Shown here: positions 8,861 to 18,321 of the stretch, piece after piece | Layout: the number at the start of each line of letters is the position of its first letter | Numbering within the stretch: position 1 is the first letter of the stretch | NCBI GenBank assembly: GCA_023458875.1 | Contig: JAEWXO010000095.1 | Location: 1-62,331 of the forward strand | Direction: 5' to 3' | Source: Bacillota bacterium | Lineage (GTDB): Bacteria; Bacillota; Clostridia; Oscillospirales; Ruminococcaceae | DNA length: 62,331 nucleotides | Position numbers and translations under genes: made by a program | Notes under the pieces: model-generated | Told to the model about the DNA's origin: nothing | Databases searched by the model: none | What the model saw: the letters and a program-made list of their open reading frames with translations, nothing else

Positions 8861-8902
8861 ATTTTATTTTAACATATTTTTTCTAAAAGTTCAATAAACC
8901 TA

Positions 8903-8931
8903 TTGATTTTTTTATTTTAATCATTTATAAT
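8903..8931 (+). promoter_or_regulatory. Sigma-A promoter of the pheST leader
   Basis: TTGATT, 17-base spacer, TATAAT, ending ~15 bases before the conserved start of the T-box leader. Confidence 0.65.
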
Positions 8932-8944
8932 AATAATTAAACAC

Positions 8945-9180
8945 GATGACTGAGAGAGTAGATGTTCTGCGGTAACTTCAGAGAATGGATAACGACGGCT
9001 GTGAGTATCCTGTTGCCTATAAACATTGAAGTTCACTCACGAGTGGCTAGGCCGAAGTTTTTTTAAAATTGTAAGCCGTGACGTAAATCTGCGTTAAAGA
9101 CAAGGAAGTGATTGCTTCTGAAAAAATAGGTGGTTAATAAACAAGTAATGTCTTGTCCTGTTTTGGGCAGGGCTTTTTTT
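8945..9180 (+). promoter_or_regulatory. T-box riboswitch with terminator, upstream of pheST
   Basis: A ~235-base leader with the T-box layout. Near the 5' end is a GA-rich K-turn-like motif (ACTGAGAGAGTAGATG). A candidate phenylalanine specifier TTC lies at 9032-9034 in the 3' side of stem I. The T-box-like sequence AGGTGGTTAA at 9129-9138 is followed by a GC-rich hairpin (about 9150-9173, several G-T pairs) and a run of seven T, the intrinsic terminator. In the known mechanism uncharged tRNA-Phe pairs with the specifier and stabilises an antiterminator, so pheST is induced on phenylalanine starvation. Confidence 0.85.
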
Positions 9181-9210
9181 ATTGATTAAGGAAAGGAATG
9201 TATTTTAAAA

Positions 9211-10230
9211 ATGAAAAGTCAGCTTGAAAATATCAAAGCACTTGCTGAACAGGAACTGTCAGCATGTACAGACTTAAAAGTACTTGAAACACTCAGAGTA
9301 AAATACCTCGGAAAGAAAGGCGAACTGACAGCAATCCTTAAACAGATGGGAAAGCTGTCTGCTGAAGAAAGACCTGTTATGGGACAGCTTGCAAATGAGG
9401 TGCGCCAGTATATCGAAAACGAAATTTCATCAAAAGCTTCCGAACTGAATGCCAGAGAACAGGAAGAAAAGATAAGGGCAGAGTCAATTGACGTAACTCT
9501 CCCTGGTAAAAAGCAGCAGCTAGGCAGTCTTCATCCTCTTACACAGGTTATGAATGAAGTTACAGAAATATTTATGGGAATGGGTTATGATGTTGTCGAG
9601 GGCCCTGAAATAGAAACTGAATATTATAACTTTACCGCTCTTAATATCCCTGAAAATCATCCTGCACGCGATACTCAGGACACATTCTATTCAGAAGAAA
9701 ACTTTGTACTGAGAACCGCAACATCAACAGTACAGATACGTACCATGGAAAATAAAAAGCCTCCTATCAGGATTATATCACCAGGCCGTGTTTACCGTTC
9801 TGATGCAATAGACGCAACTCATTCTCCTCTTTTCCATCAGATAGAGGGACTCGTTATAGACAAAGGCGTTACAATGTCAGACCTTAAGGGCACACTTGAA
9901 ACACTTATGAAAAAGCTCTATGGCGAAGACTGTAAAATAAGACTCAGACCTCATTACTTCCCGTTTACAGAGCCATCCGCTGAGGTCGACATTATGTGCT
10001 TTAACTGCGGTGGAAAAGGCTGCCCTATGTGTAAAAATGAAGGCTGGATTGAAATTCTCGGTGCCGGAATGGTTCACCCGAAGGTTCTTGAAATATGCGG
10101 CATTGACAGCAACGAATACGGTGGTTTTGCCTTTGGTCTTGGTCTTGAAAGAATAGTTATGAGAAGATACGGCATCAAAGACATTCGTCTTCTTATTGAG
10201 AATGATTTAAGATTTCTCAGTCAGTTTTAA
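9211..10230 (+). CDS. pheS: Phenylalanyl-tRNA synthetase alpha subunit
   Basis: Catalytic subunit of the alpha2-beta2 enzyme that charges tRNA-Phe. The N-terminal ~85 residues form the helical coiled-coil arm; class II motifs follow, with GPEIETEYYNF, RTATSTVQIRTM, the motif 2 region RVYRSDAIDATHSPLFHQIEG, and motif 3 GGFAFGLGLERIVMRRYGI near the C-terminus. Length 339 aa is normal. It lies 15 bases upstream of pheT and behind a Phe-type T-box. Confidence 0.98.
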   Translation: MKSQLENIKALAEQELSACTDLKVLETLRVKYLGKKGELTAILKQMGKLSAEERPVMGQLANEVRQYIENEISSKASELNAREQEEKIRAESIDVTLPGKKQQLGSLHPLTQVMNEVTEIFMGMGYDVVEGPEIETEYYNFTALNIPENHPARDTQDTFYSEENFVLRTATSTVQIRTMENKKPPIRIISPGRVYRSDAIDATHSPLFHQIEGLVIDKGVTMSDLKGTLETLMKKLYGEDCKIRLRPHYFPFTEPSAEVDIMCFNCGGKGCPMCKNEGWIEILGAGMVHPKVLEICGIDSNEYGGFAFGLGLERIVMRRYGIKDIRLLIENDLRFLSQF

Positions 10231-10245
10231 GGAGGTATTTTAACA

Positions 10246-12639
10246 ATGAATTTATCAATGAAATGGCTTTCAGATTATATAAAAACAGATATGCCTATTA
10301 AAGAATTCTGTCACAGAATGACCATGACAGGTTCAAAGGTTGAGGCTTATGAAACAGAGGGCGAAGAAATTTCAAATGTTGTTGCAGGAAAAATACTTTC
10401 AGTAACACCTCATGAAAATTCGGATCACCTCGTAGTATGCCAGGTTGACGTCGGTGAAGCTTCACCTGTACAGATAGTAACAGGTGCAAGCAACGTGCAT
10501 GAAGGCGACTGGGTCCCTGCAGCATTAAACGGCTCGACCCTTCCGGGCGGCGTAAAAATAAAAAAAGGAAAACTCAGAGGCGTTGAAAGCTCCGGCATGC
10601 TCTGCTCACTCGGCGAGCTCGGGCTTACACTGCATGACTTTCCATACGCAATAGAAGACGGTATATTCATTCTTCAGGAAGAATGTACTGCCGGACAGGA
10701 TATAAAAGAAGTTCTCGGCTTCAATGATACATCTGTTGAATTTGAAATCACATCAAACAGACCTGACTGCTTCTCCGTAATAGGCCTTGCACGTGAAGTT
10801 CATGCAACCACAGGAGAACCGCTGAATATAAAAGAACCGTCATTCAAAGGAAACAGTGAGGACGTAAACAAATACCTTTCAGTAAATGTACAGAACAAAA
10901 CTCTCTGCCCTAGATATATAGGCGGTATTGTCAAAAACGTTAAAATAGAAGCTTCACCAAGATGGTTAAGAGAAAGACTCCGTGCAAGCGGAGTACGTCC
11001 GATAAATAACCTCGTGGATATAACAAACTTTGTAATGCTTGAATACGGCCAGCCTATGCATGCATTTGATTTAAGATATGTTAAGGATTCACAGATCAAT
11101 GTGCGCAATGCTCAGAACGGCGAAAAGATTATGACTCTTGACGGAGTTGAAAGAGAGCTCTCAGAGGAAATGCTCGTAATTGCCGATTCAGAAAAGCCGA
11201 TTGCCGTTGCAGGTGTTATGGGCGGAGAATTCAGCGGAATAATGGACGACACAACAACCGTCGTATTTGAATCTGCAAATTTTGCAAATGATTCCGTAAG
11301 AAAAACATCAAAGAAACTCGGAATGCGTACGGATGCTTCTTCAAGATATGAAAAAGGCATAAGCCCTGAAAATACACTCCCTGCAATCAAAAGAGCATTT
11401 GAGCTCGTTGAAATGCTTGGTGCCGGTGAAGTAGTAGGTACTGTAATTGACTGTAATAACAGCACACCTGTAAAATCAGTCGTTGACTTTGATCCTGAAT
11501 GGATAAACGGTCTTCTCGGAACTGAAATTTCAGAAAAAGAAATGGTAAGATGTCTTGAAAGCCTTGACTTTACTGTAAGCGACGGAAAAGTAACAGCACC
11601 TGATTACAGAACAGACATTGCATTCAAGGCAGACATTGCTGAGGAAATTGCGAGAATATACGGTTATGACAAGATAGAATCAACATCATTAAAAGGTGTT
11701 GCACAGGGGCAGCTTACAGCACGTCAGAAATTTGAGCGACTTGTAAAGAGCTCCATGACTGCACTCGGATGCTATGAGATAAACTCATTTGCTTTTATTT
11801 CACCAAAATATTTTGATAAAATTCTTCTTCCGTCAGACAGCAGATTAAGAAAAACAATAACCATTACAAATCCTCTCGGAGAAGATACAAGCGTTATGAG
11901 AACAACGTCTTTACCGTCAATGATTGAGGTAATCAGCAGAAATTACAACAACAGAAACGCATCTGCAAAGCTTTTTGAGCTTGGCAAAGAATATATTCCT
12001 TCTGAAAACGGCGCACTTCCTGAAGAAAACCTTATTCTGTCAGTCGGCATGTACGGCGAGGATACTGATTTCTATACAATAAAGGGAACGGTTGACGAGA
12101 TGCTTGCCAACATGGGAATATACGAATGCGACTATGAGCGTGCATCAGAAAGCAAGGACTTTGACGAAAAATCCGCAATGCATCCGGGAAGAAGTGCCGT
12201 AATAATAAAAGACGGCGTTGAGCTTGGTATTATTGGCGAGCTTCATCCTGTTGTTCTTGCCGGTTATGATATAAATATCCGTGCCTATGCTGCAGTTCTC
12301 AGCTTCAATAAAATGTTTGAAAAATCCGCAACAGAAAAGGTATACAAGGCTCTCCCTAAATTCCCGGCAACCTCAAGAGATTTAAGCCTTATATGCAGCG
12401 ATGATATCCCTGTTGCACAGCTTGAAAAAGCAATCAAAAAATCAGTAGGCTCTATTCTGGAAACCATCACACTGTTTGATGTTTATAAGGGCAAACAGAT
12501 TGAAGAAGGCAAAAAGAGCGTATCCTTTTCAATTACAATGCGTTCATCAGAATCAACACTCACAGACGAGCAGACAGAAGCCGCTATGAAGAGAGTACTC
12601 AAAGCACTTTCAGAAGCAGGCGCAGAGCTCAGAATGTAA
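10246..12639 (+). CDS. pheT: Phenylalanyl-tRNA synthetase beta subunit
   Basis: The 797-residue beta subunit. Domain order as expected for bacteria: EMAP/tRNA-binding fold (~40-150; VVAGKILSVTPHENSDHLVVCQVDVG), B3/B4 editing domain (~210-370), B5 (~400-475), the inactive synthetase-like core (~480-690), and a C-terminal FDX-ACB anticodon-binding domain (~700-797; KFPATSRDLSLI). RBS GGAGG precedes the ATG. Editing and tRNA recognition roles follow from the family. Confidence 0.98.
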   Translation: MNLSMKWLSDYIKTDMPIKEFCHRMTMTGSKVEAYETEGEEISNVVAGKILSVTPHENSDHLVVCQVDVGEASPVQIVTGASNVHEGDWVPAALNGSTLPGGVKIKKGKLRGVESSGMLCSLGELGLTLHDFPYAIEDGIFILQEECTAGQDIKEVLGFNDTSVEFEITSNRPDCFSVIGLAREVHATTGEPLNIKEPSFKGNSEDVNKYLSVNVQNKTLCPRYIGGIVKNVKIEASPRWLRERLRASGVRPINNLVDITNFVMLEYGQPMHAFDLRYVKDSQINVRNAQNGEKIMTLDGVERELSEEMLVIADSEKPIAVAGVMGGEFSGIMDDTTTVVFESANFANDSVRKTSKKLGMRTDASSRYEKGISPENTLPAIKRAFELVEMLGAGEVVGTVIDCNNSTPVKSVVDFDPEWINGLLGTEISEKEMVRCLESLDFTVSDGKVTAPDYRTDIAFKADIAEEIARIYGYDKIESTSLKGVAQGQLTARQKFERLVKSSMTALGCYEINSFAFISPKYFDKILLPSDSRLRKTITITNPLGEDTSVMRTTSLPSMIEVISRNYNNRNASAKLFELGKEYIPSENGALPEENLILSVGMYGEDTDFYTIKGTVDEMLANMGIYECDYERASESKDFDEKSAMHPGRSAVIIKDGVELGIIGELHPVVLAGYDINIRAYAAVLSFNKMFEKSATEKVYKALPKFPATSRDLSLICSDDIPVAQLEKAIKKSVGSILETITLFDVYKGKQIEEGKKSVSFSITMRSSESTLTDEQTEAAMKRVLKALSEAGAELRM

Positions 12640-12686
12640 GACACGCATCATGCATAACCCGCATGAGCCATGGGTTTTCTAAATAC

Positions 12687-12725
12687 AAAAGCAGCGGTGA
12701 GTTACATGCTCATCGCTGCTTTTTT
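12687..12725 (+). terminator. Intrinsic terminator of pheST
   Basis: A perfect-looking stem AAAAGCAGCGGTGAG / CTCATCGCTGCTTTTTT with a seven-base loop and T run, 48 bases after pheT. The A-rich 5' arm could also serve the converging GH2 gene. Confidence 0.88.
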
Positions 12726-12780
12726 AGTGTAATACATCTAATTTATGATTGTATTTTATACTATATAATTTTTGCTGCCG

Positions 12781-15700
12781 TTATGCTTCAACAATAATGT
12801 GTTTTATAAGAATAAAATCAAGTACATTTACAATACCGTCATCGTTCAAATCGGCGGCGTACATTTCTGTAAGACCAAATTCCAGTCTTTTAGTAAGGTA
12901 GAAGTTCATGAGAACTGCATCAACTGCGTTTATTTTATTATCCATGTTTATATCTCCGTGGATAGTCGGACCTGAAGAAGTCTGGAAATTTGTAACAGTA
13001 GATTTCATATACATCATGTCAACAACGTTTACTTTACCGTCTTTGTTTATATCTGCAGCACCCAGTTCTTCATCATTTAATTCAAGATAATTCATAAGAT
13101 ACGCATGAAGCATTGCTGCATCGGAGATATTTACCTTGCCGTCATTATTAATATCACCCTGAATGATATCCTGCTGTTCCTGTGTATTATCTGATGAAAT
13201 AGTATCAAAATCTATCCACAGTTCAACTGATTCATTCTGAGGATCATACTTTGGTGATGATGAATTCTGTGATATAAGTTCATCTGCTGTAAGAGCCCTG
13301 TTATATAATCTTACTTCTGAAAACTCTGCCTGTGATGTTCTTCCGGTATCAGGGCATGCACCTATTGTAAAGTTGTACTGAGAACCATTTACACCTCCGT
13401 CTGCAACAGCAGATGCCTGTCCAAGAATTTTTCCGTCAGCGTATAAACTCAGGGTATTTTTGGCACCATCGTATATTGCTGCTATCTGATGCTTTTTGCC
13501 TTTCCATGATGCTGCCATGTCTTCGGGCATCTTATAAAAAAGAGTTCTCCATGCATTTCCGGCATATACAAAGAAATCAAGTGTGCCCGGTGTTGTCCTT
13601 AATGCAAATGTATGATCGCCCTTTCCTGCAAACATATTATATTCAGGATCTCCTGTCGGGATCACATTTACTTCAATTGTAAATGACTTTCTTCCTTCAA
13701 CAACAGGACTGATTATATTGTTGAACGAAATCTGAAGTGAACCTGTCATATATACTTCACCATCTGATTCTTTAAAAGAAGCTGAAGAAGTAACAGGAAT
13801 GTTCATTTTATTTTTGCTCTGGTCCTTGATAATTATACCGGAGCTTCTGTATGATTTAGCTGTCTTTGATATCTGTTCGAGTGTATCAGATACTGGTACG
13901 GGTACAATTGTAAATTCCCAGTTATATATTTTATTTGAAGGAAGTCTGTATTTTTCAAGTGTACCAGGTCCGCACGTTGCTGATCCTGTCCCCATAGAAC
14001 CGTAATCAACACTTAATATTGTTTCTTTTCTCGGTGTCAGCTCGTATACATGATTTGCTGAATTAAGGTCAGAAGAAGTAAAATGAAGTGCACTTGCCTC
14101 AACAAGTCCTGACGAAGCTACCAGAACACCATTCTTATGGCTGTCGCTTTTTACCGAAATCCACTTGACATCTGTCATATTTCCGCAGTCATCAACTTTC
14201 ATATACGGGTAAAATAATTCTGAAACCGTACCTGACCACACACCCTGTCGTCCGTTTGTTTTTCTGTCGTTAAATGTTTCTACAGGGCCGTTGCCATACC
14301 ATGATACATCTTCAAAGCCCTCCGGAAGTACCATCATCGAACCTACCCTCAGAAAATTTCCCATACCTGACTTTGTTGCATCTACAGATATGCTGACATT
14401 TACCTGACCTGAACCGTTTATGGTGTATATCATTGAAACCTTTGTGTTTTTTGCATTTGGCAAAGTAATATTTACTGTTATTACCTGCTGACCGAACTGA
14501 TTCTGTGTTACATTGATATTATCAACCTTAACACCGTCAGATGCATTCTGCCAGTCTGAATCAAACAGCTTGCTTCTTCCTGAGTTATAATCATTTTCAA
14601 CAAAGCCACGCCAGAAATTCGGAACAGGACCTTTGTTTATAATTATCTCACCTTTATATGTATATGACTTCATAACTCCATCTGATTTTCCTATAACGAA
14701 TTCAAAATCAGCACCTTTTATCTTATATTCATTTCCGCTCTCAGTAATATCCACGGATGATTTACTTATCTGTGCTCTGCATGGCGGAACATTTGCCGGA
14801 ACAGCGAATTGTGCATATGACATTTCAGCTCCTGCAGGAACAAGATCTGTTTTTTCTTTTGTAAATACTGAAATATTAAGATAATATTCATCCCCCGGAT
14901 CGGGATTTTCCGGAATATTAAAAGGAACTGTTATTTTACCTTTTGTAAATGGTGCAATATCTGTTTTATCAACAATTCCTTCATCAGTTACAAATCCGTT
15001 TGTTATAAGTTCCCACCTTACATCAAACTCGTTAAGATTTTTAAAAGCATTTTCATTGTAAACAGATACTTCTCTTTTTGAAATTTGTGTACTGTCTGCA
15101 GAAAACCAGAAATCCTGATACTGATATTTTACCTCTGCAAGCTCCGGCTGCGGATCTCTGTTCGGGCTTACTATTCCGTTCTGACAAAAGCTGTTGTCAT
15201 TCGGAGCATCTCCCCAGTCACCCCCGTATGCAAAATATTTTCCTTTGCTTTCTTCTGCATAAAGATTTTTATGTGCATATTCCTGTGCGTAATAATCCCA
15301 TGCTCTGCTCTCTGTAAGTGACGAATCATGACTATAGTCAAGCCATAATAAGACTGACGGATCAGAAGATGATATGCCCGGTACCGCTGAACGCTGATTA
15401 TCGATTTCCGCCTTACTGAGTGCTTTTGAATAAACTCTTGCTATTGATATATCGCCTTCAAATTTTCTTCCGGTAGGTGCATCATATCCTATCCCTAACG
15501 GATCACTTCCTGAAGAGATTCCATCCTCAACACTTCCTGATTTCAGGAGTATCCCATCTACATATATATACATATTTCCTTTGTCATATACGCCTGCCAC
15601 CTGATGCCATTTTCCTGTCCAGTCTGACGGAAAATCACATGAAACGGATTTCCAGCCGTCATTGTATATAAAGAATTCAAGACCACTTCCGCTGCTTTTT

Positions 15701-17967
15701 GTCTTTAATGCTGCCTGACGATCACCCTTTGATATTATTACACTGTTCTGTGCTGTTGATGATGGTCTGACTACTGCTTCAAACGTAAATGATTTTCCTG
15801 TGCCTGATAAAGCTGAATTAAATGCTGAATTATCGTCCATAACTGTGTATCCGCGAAATGCCTTTCCACCGTTGAGACTTCCGGCACCAGCATCCTTTAT
15901 CCAGTCAGATGAAGAACCTATACATTTCCCGGTGTTTTCTTTGTCATCTGTTATATTGTAGCTTACGGACTCTGTGTCAATGCTCACAGCTCTTGACTGG
16001 TCTGCCCAGTCCCATATGAAGCCGCCGAGCATATTGTCAGCGCTCCTTATCGAATCCCAGTATTCCTTGAGAGCACCCACTGAGTTTCCCATTGCATGAT
16101 CATATTCACACATTACATAAGGCATTTTGCCGCTGCCTGCCTTGTATCTTATTCCGTCCGATCCCGGATACATCTGACTTGACATATCCACACCCATAGA
16201 TTCGCCCATTCCCTCACTGTGTACAGGACGAGTCGGGTCATTTTTCTTGAAATACCATATCATATCCCTGAACATCCCGTTTGATGTATCAGGATCCCAT
16301 GTATAGACCATTTCATTGCCTATTGACCAGGAAACAATTGCAGGATTATTTTTTAGTCGCATGAATGCCGTATTTGTCCTGTCCATTGCAAGCTCATAAA
16401 AAAGTCCCTTTGCATCATGATTATCCATAAGTGCATGCGACTCAAGGTTTGTCTCAGCCATCATGTATAGTCCGTATTTATTACAAAGCCAGTACAGGTA
16501 TGAATCATTGCTGTAATGTGAAGTTCTGATTGAATTGATATTATTCTGCTTCATTAATTTCACATCTTCTGTCATACATTCCTGAGAAACCGCCTTTCCG
16601 TTAAACGGATCCGTGTCATGCCTGTTGACTCCTTTGAAAATCAATCGTTTTCCGTTTATAGTTATCGGTTTCCATTGAGTGGTTGTAACATTGTAGTTTG
16701 AGTCAACAGCTGTCGGTGTAAATTCTATTTTTCTGAAGCCCAGCTGTGAAGAAACTGTCTGAACTGCTTTACCTGTTCCGTCAGTCAGTGTCAGAACAAG
16801 GGCATACAACTCAGGATTATCTGCAGACCACAGCTTCGGGGAAATAATAGTCTTATTCAATGTGACTGTCTTGGTTTTGCCGGATGCAATCTCATCGGCA
16901 TTTATCACACAGTTACCTGCTATATTATTTCCTCCCTCATCAATTACCTTTACGTCAACATTCCAGTTTTTCTGATCTTTGGTCGCAAGATTTCTTATAT
17001 CTACCGACAGATTCAGAACAGCATTTTTATACTGGCTGTCAAGGTCTGTCCGTACTGTATAATCATTGATTTTTACCAGTGGCTGACTTGTAACAAAAAC
17101 ATCCCTGAAAATACCTCCGTCATAAATCATATCCTGATCTTCAAACCATGTTCCGTCACAGAACTTATGTACTTCAACTGCAAGTGTATTTTCACCGTTT
17201 ACAAGATAATCTGTAATGTCAAAACAATGCGGACTGAAAGAATCCTCACTGTATCCGACTTCTTTTCCGTTAAGATAAACATAATATGCTGATTCAACAC
17301 CCTCAAAATGAATGTATACTCTCCGGTTGTCATCAGTCATTACATCTTCAAGAGTAAATCTTTTTCTGTAAAGTCCTACAGGATTGTAGTTTACAGCCGC
17401 TTCCGGAACTTTGACATAATCATATGCTGACTGCCACGGCATAGTGATATTTGAGTAGATCGGAAAATCAAAGCCCTGGCAGGTCCAGCTTTTCGGCATT
17501 GATACTGTTTTCCACTCATCTCCCGGTTTATAATCCTTATTCATAAATCCTGCATCAAGATAAGACTGTGCCTTCTGGCTGTTTGAAACTACTGTGAGCC
17601 GCCAGTCTTCTCCTTTGCCTGTGAGCAGTTTAAAGTACTGAGATTTTTCTCTGGAATTGTAATCCCATACAGCACTGAATGCTGTATCAGTATCCTGATA
17701 CGGTATAATGGTAAGAGCTGCATCCTCACGGTTTACTGCGAATACATCCTCTCCGTTTACCCTATTTCCTTTAAGATCTGTATAAGCCGTACCTGTCCAT
17801 TCCTTATGGGTAAACTTACGTGATTCAACATCAGATGATATCAATGGTGACAATCCATCTAAGGATGTGCCGTCTGCGGCTGACAGTATCACACTGCACT
17901 CTGAAACTGACGACACAAAAAAAGCCGCCAGAAGCAAAAGTGACACTGCTCTTTTTTTAATTTCCAT
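12781..17967 (-). CDS. Secreted GH2 beta-galactosidase-like enzyme with LamG insert and two dockerins
   Basis: A 1728-residue cellulosomal enzyme. Order: signal peptide (1-~31), GH2 sugar-binding domain, immunoglobulin-like domain, LacZ-type TIM barrel with acid/base Glu in WSIGNEM (~residue 549) and nucleophile Glu in CEYDHAMGNS (~620). The barrel is interrupted after WDWADQS by ~240 residues holding a LamG/concanavalin domain (~705-860), then resumes at YFAYGGDWGDAPNDN (~910-925). Next come the LacZ-like C-terminal domains, a second LamG (~1420-1560), and two complete dockerins: GDINNDGKVNISD/ADINKDGKVNVVD (~1605-1660) and GDINMDNKINAVD/ADLNDDGIVNVLD (~1672-1725). Likely releases beta-galactosyl residues from plant polysaccharide side chains; exact substrate is inferred only at family level. 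Divergent from the GH43 gene. Confidence 0.9.
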   Translation of the reverse strand: MEIKKRAVSLLLLAAFFVSSVSECSVILSAADGTSLDGLSPLISSDVESRKFTHKEWTGTAYTDLKGNRVNGEDVFAVNREDAALTIIPYQDTDTAFSAVWDYNSREKSQYFKLLTGKGEDWRLTVVSNSQKAQSYLDAGFMNKDYKPGDEWKTVSMPKSWTCQGFDFPIYSNITMPWQSAYDYVKVPEAAVNYNPVGLYRKRFTLEDVMTDDNRRVYIHFEGVESAYYVYLNGKEVGYSEDSFSPHCFDITDYLVNGENTLAVEVHKFCDGTWFEDQDMIYDGGIFRDVFVTSQPLVKINDYTVRTDLDSQYKNAVLNLSVDIRNLATKDQKNWNVDVKVIDEGGNNIAGNCVINADEIASGKTKTVTLNKTIISPKLWSADNPELYALVLTLTDGTGKAVQTVSSQLGFRKIEFTPTAVDSNYNVTTTQWKPITINGKRLIFKGVNRHDTDPFNGKAVSQECMTEDVKLMKQNNINSIRTSHYSNDSYLYWLCNKYGLYMMAETNLESHALMDNHDAKGLFYELAMDRTNTAFMRLKNNPAIVSWSIGNEMVYTWDPDTSNGMFRDMIWYFKKNDPTRPVHSEGMGESMGVDMSSQMYPGSDGIRYKAGSGKMPYVMCEYDHAMGNSVGALKEYWDSIRSADNMLGGFIWDWADQSRAVSIDTESVSYNITDDKENTGKCIGSSSDWIKDAGAGSLNGGKAFRGYTVMDDNSAFNSALSGTGKSFTFEAVVRPSSTAQNSVIISKGDRQAALKTKSSGSGLEFFIYNDGWKSVSCDFPSDWTGKWHQVAGVYDKGNMYIYVDGILLKSGSVEDGISSGSDPLGIGYDAPTGRKFEGDISIARVYSKALSKAEIDNQRSAVPGISSSDPSVLLWLDYSHDSSLTESRAWDYYAQEYAHKNLYAEESKGKYFAYGGDWGDAPNDNSFCQNGIVSPNRDPQPELAEVKYQYQDFWFSADSTQISKREVSVYNENAFKNLNEFDVRWELITNGFVTDEGIVDKTDIAPFTKGKITVPFNIPENPDPGDEYYLNISVFTKEKTDLVPAGAEMSYAQFAVPANVPPCRAQISKSSVDITESGNEYKIKGADFEFVIGKSDGVMKSYTYKGEIIINKGPVPNFWRGFVENDYNSGRSKLFDSDWQNASDGVKVDNINVTQNQFGQQVITVNITLPNAKNTKVSMIYTINGSGQVNVSISVDATKSGMGNFLRVGSMMVLPEGFEDVSWYGNGPVETFNDRKTNGRQGVWSGTVSELFYPYMKVDDCGNMTDVKWISVKSDSHKNGVLVASSGLVEASALHFTSSDLNSANHVYELTPRKETILSVDYGSMGTGSATCGPGTLEKYRLPSNKIYNWEFTIVPVPVSDTLEQISKTAKSYRSSGIIIKDQSKNKMNIPVTSSASFKESDGEVYMTGSLQISFNNIISPVVEGRKSFTIEVNVIPTGDPEYNMFAGKGDHTFALRTTPGTLDFFVYAGNAWRTLFYKMPEDMAASWKGKKHQIAAIYDGAKNTLSLYADGKILGQASAVADGGVNGSQYNFTIGACPDTGRTSQAEFSEVRLYNRALTADELISQNSSSPKYDPQNESVELWIDFDTISSDNTQEQQDIIQGDINNDGKVNISDAAMLHAYLMNYLELNDEELGAADINKDGKVNVVDMMYMKSTVTNFQTSSGPTIHGDINMDNKINAVDAVLMNFYLTKRLEFGLTEMYAADLNDDGIVNVLDFILIKHIIVEA

Positions 17968-18053
17968 TTTTCACAACCCTTTCACATATTAATTTTCTTC
18001 AATCCTCTATTCCTCTTTACAGATATTTTTCAAGTCAAAATCTGCATAAAATA

Positions 18054-18082
18054 ATTATAATAAAATATTTGTGCAAAGTCAA
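18054..18082 (-). promoter_or_regulatory. Sigma-A promoter of the GH2 gene
   Basis: On the minus strand TTGACT, exactly 17 bases, TATAAT, about 90 bases upstream of the GH2 start. Confidence 0.65.
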
Positions 18083-18191
18083 CATATTTTATTGAGTTTT
18101 TTTAAAATAAATTATAAGATATTATTCAATAATTTCTATTTATATTAATATTTTTGCTTTTCTTTTAAATATAATGATTCAATAAAATGGA

Positions 18192-18206
18192 ATGCAAACG
18201 TTTTCT
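18192..18206. promoter_or_regulatory. Candidate cre (CcpA catabolite repression) site
   Basis: ATGCAAACGTTTTCT matches the Firmicute cre consensus WTGNAANCGNWNNCW at every defined position. It ends four bases before the -35 box of the GH43 promoter in the GH2/GH43 divergent region, a placement that would suit repression by a CcpA-like LacI-family regulator when preferred sugars are available (inference). Confidence 0.55.
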
Positions 18207-18209
18207 TTA

Positions 18210-18238
18210 TTGACACCGGCAATTTATTGTGCTATAAA
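18210..18238 (+). promoter_or_regulatory. Sigma-A promoter of the GH43 gene
   Basis: TTGACA, 17-base spacer and TATAAA, 84 bases upstream of the GH43 start and directly after the cre-like site. Confidence 0.7.
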
Positions 18239-18264
18239 TATTATGTACAGTTATTTAAAACATA

Positions 18265-18291
18265 ATGCCATAAAACTATTATTTATGGCAT
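18265..18291 (+). promoter_or_regulatory. Inverted repeat in the GH43 5' leader
   Basis: ATGCCATAAA and TTTATGGCAT are perfect ten-base arms separated by seven bases, located between the -10 box and the start codon. It could be a regulator's operator or an mRNA 5' hairpin. Confidence 0.5.
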
Positions 18292-18321
18292 ATTAACAGT
18301 GCATATATTAGGAGGAAATGT

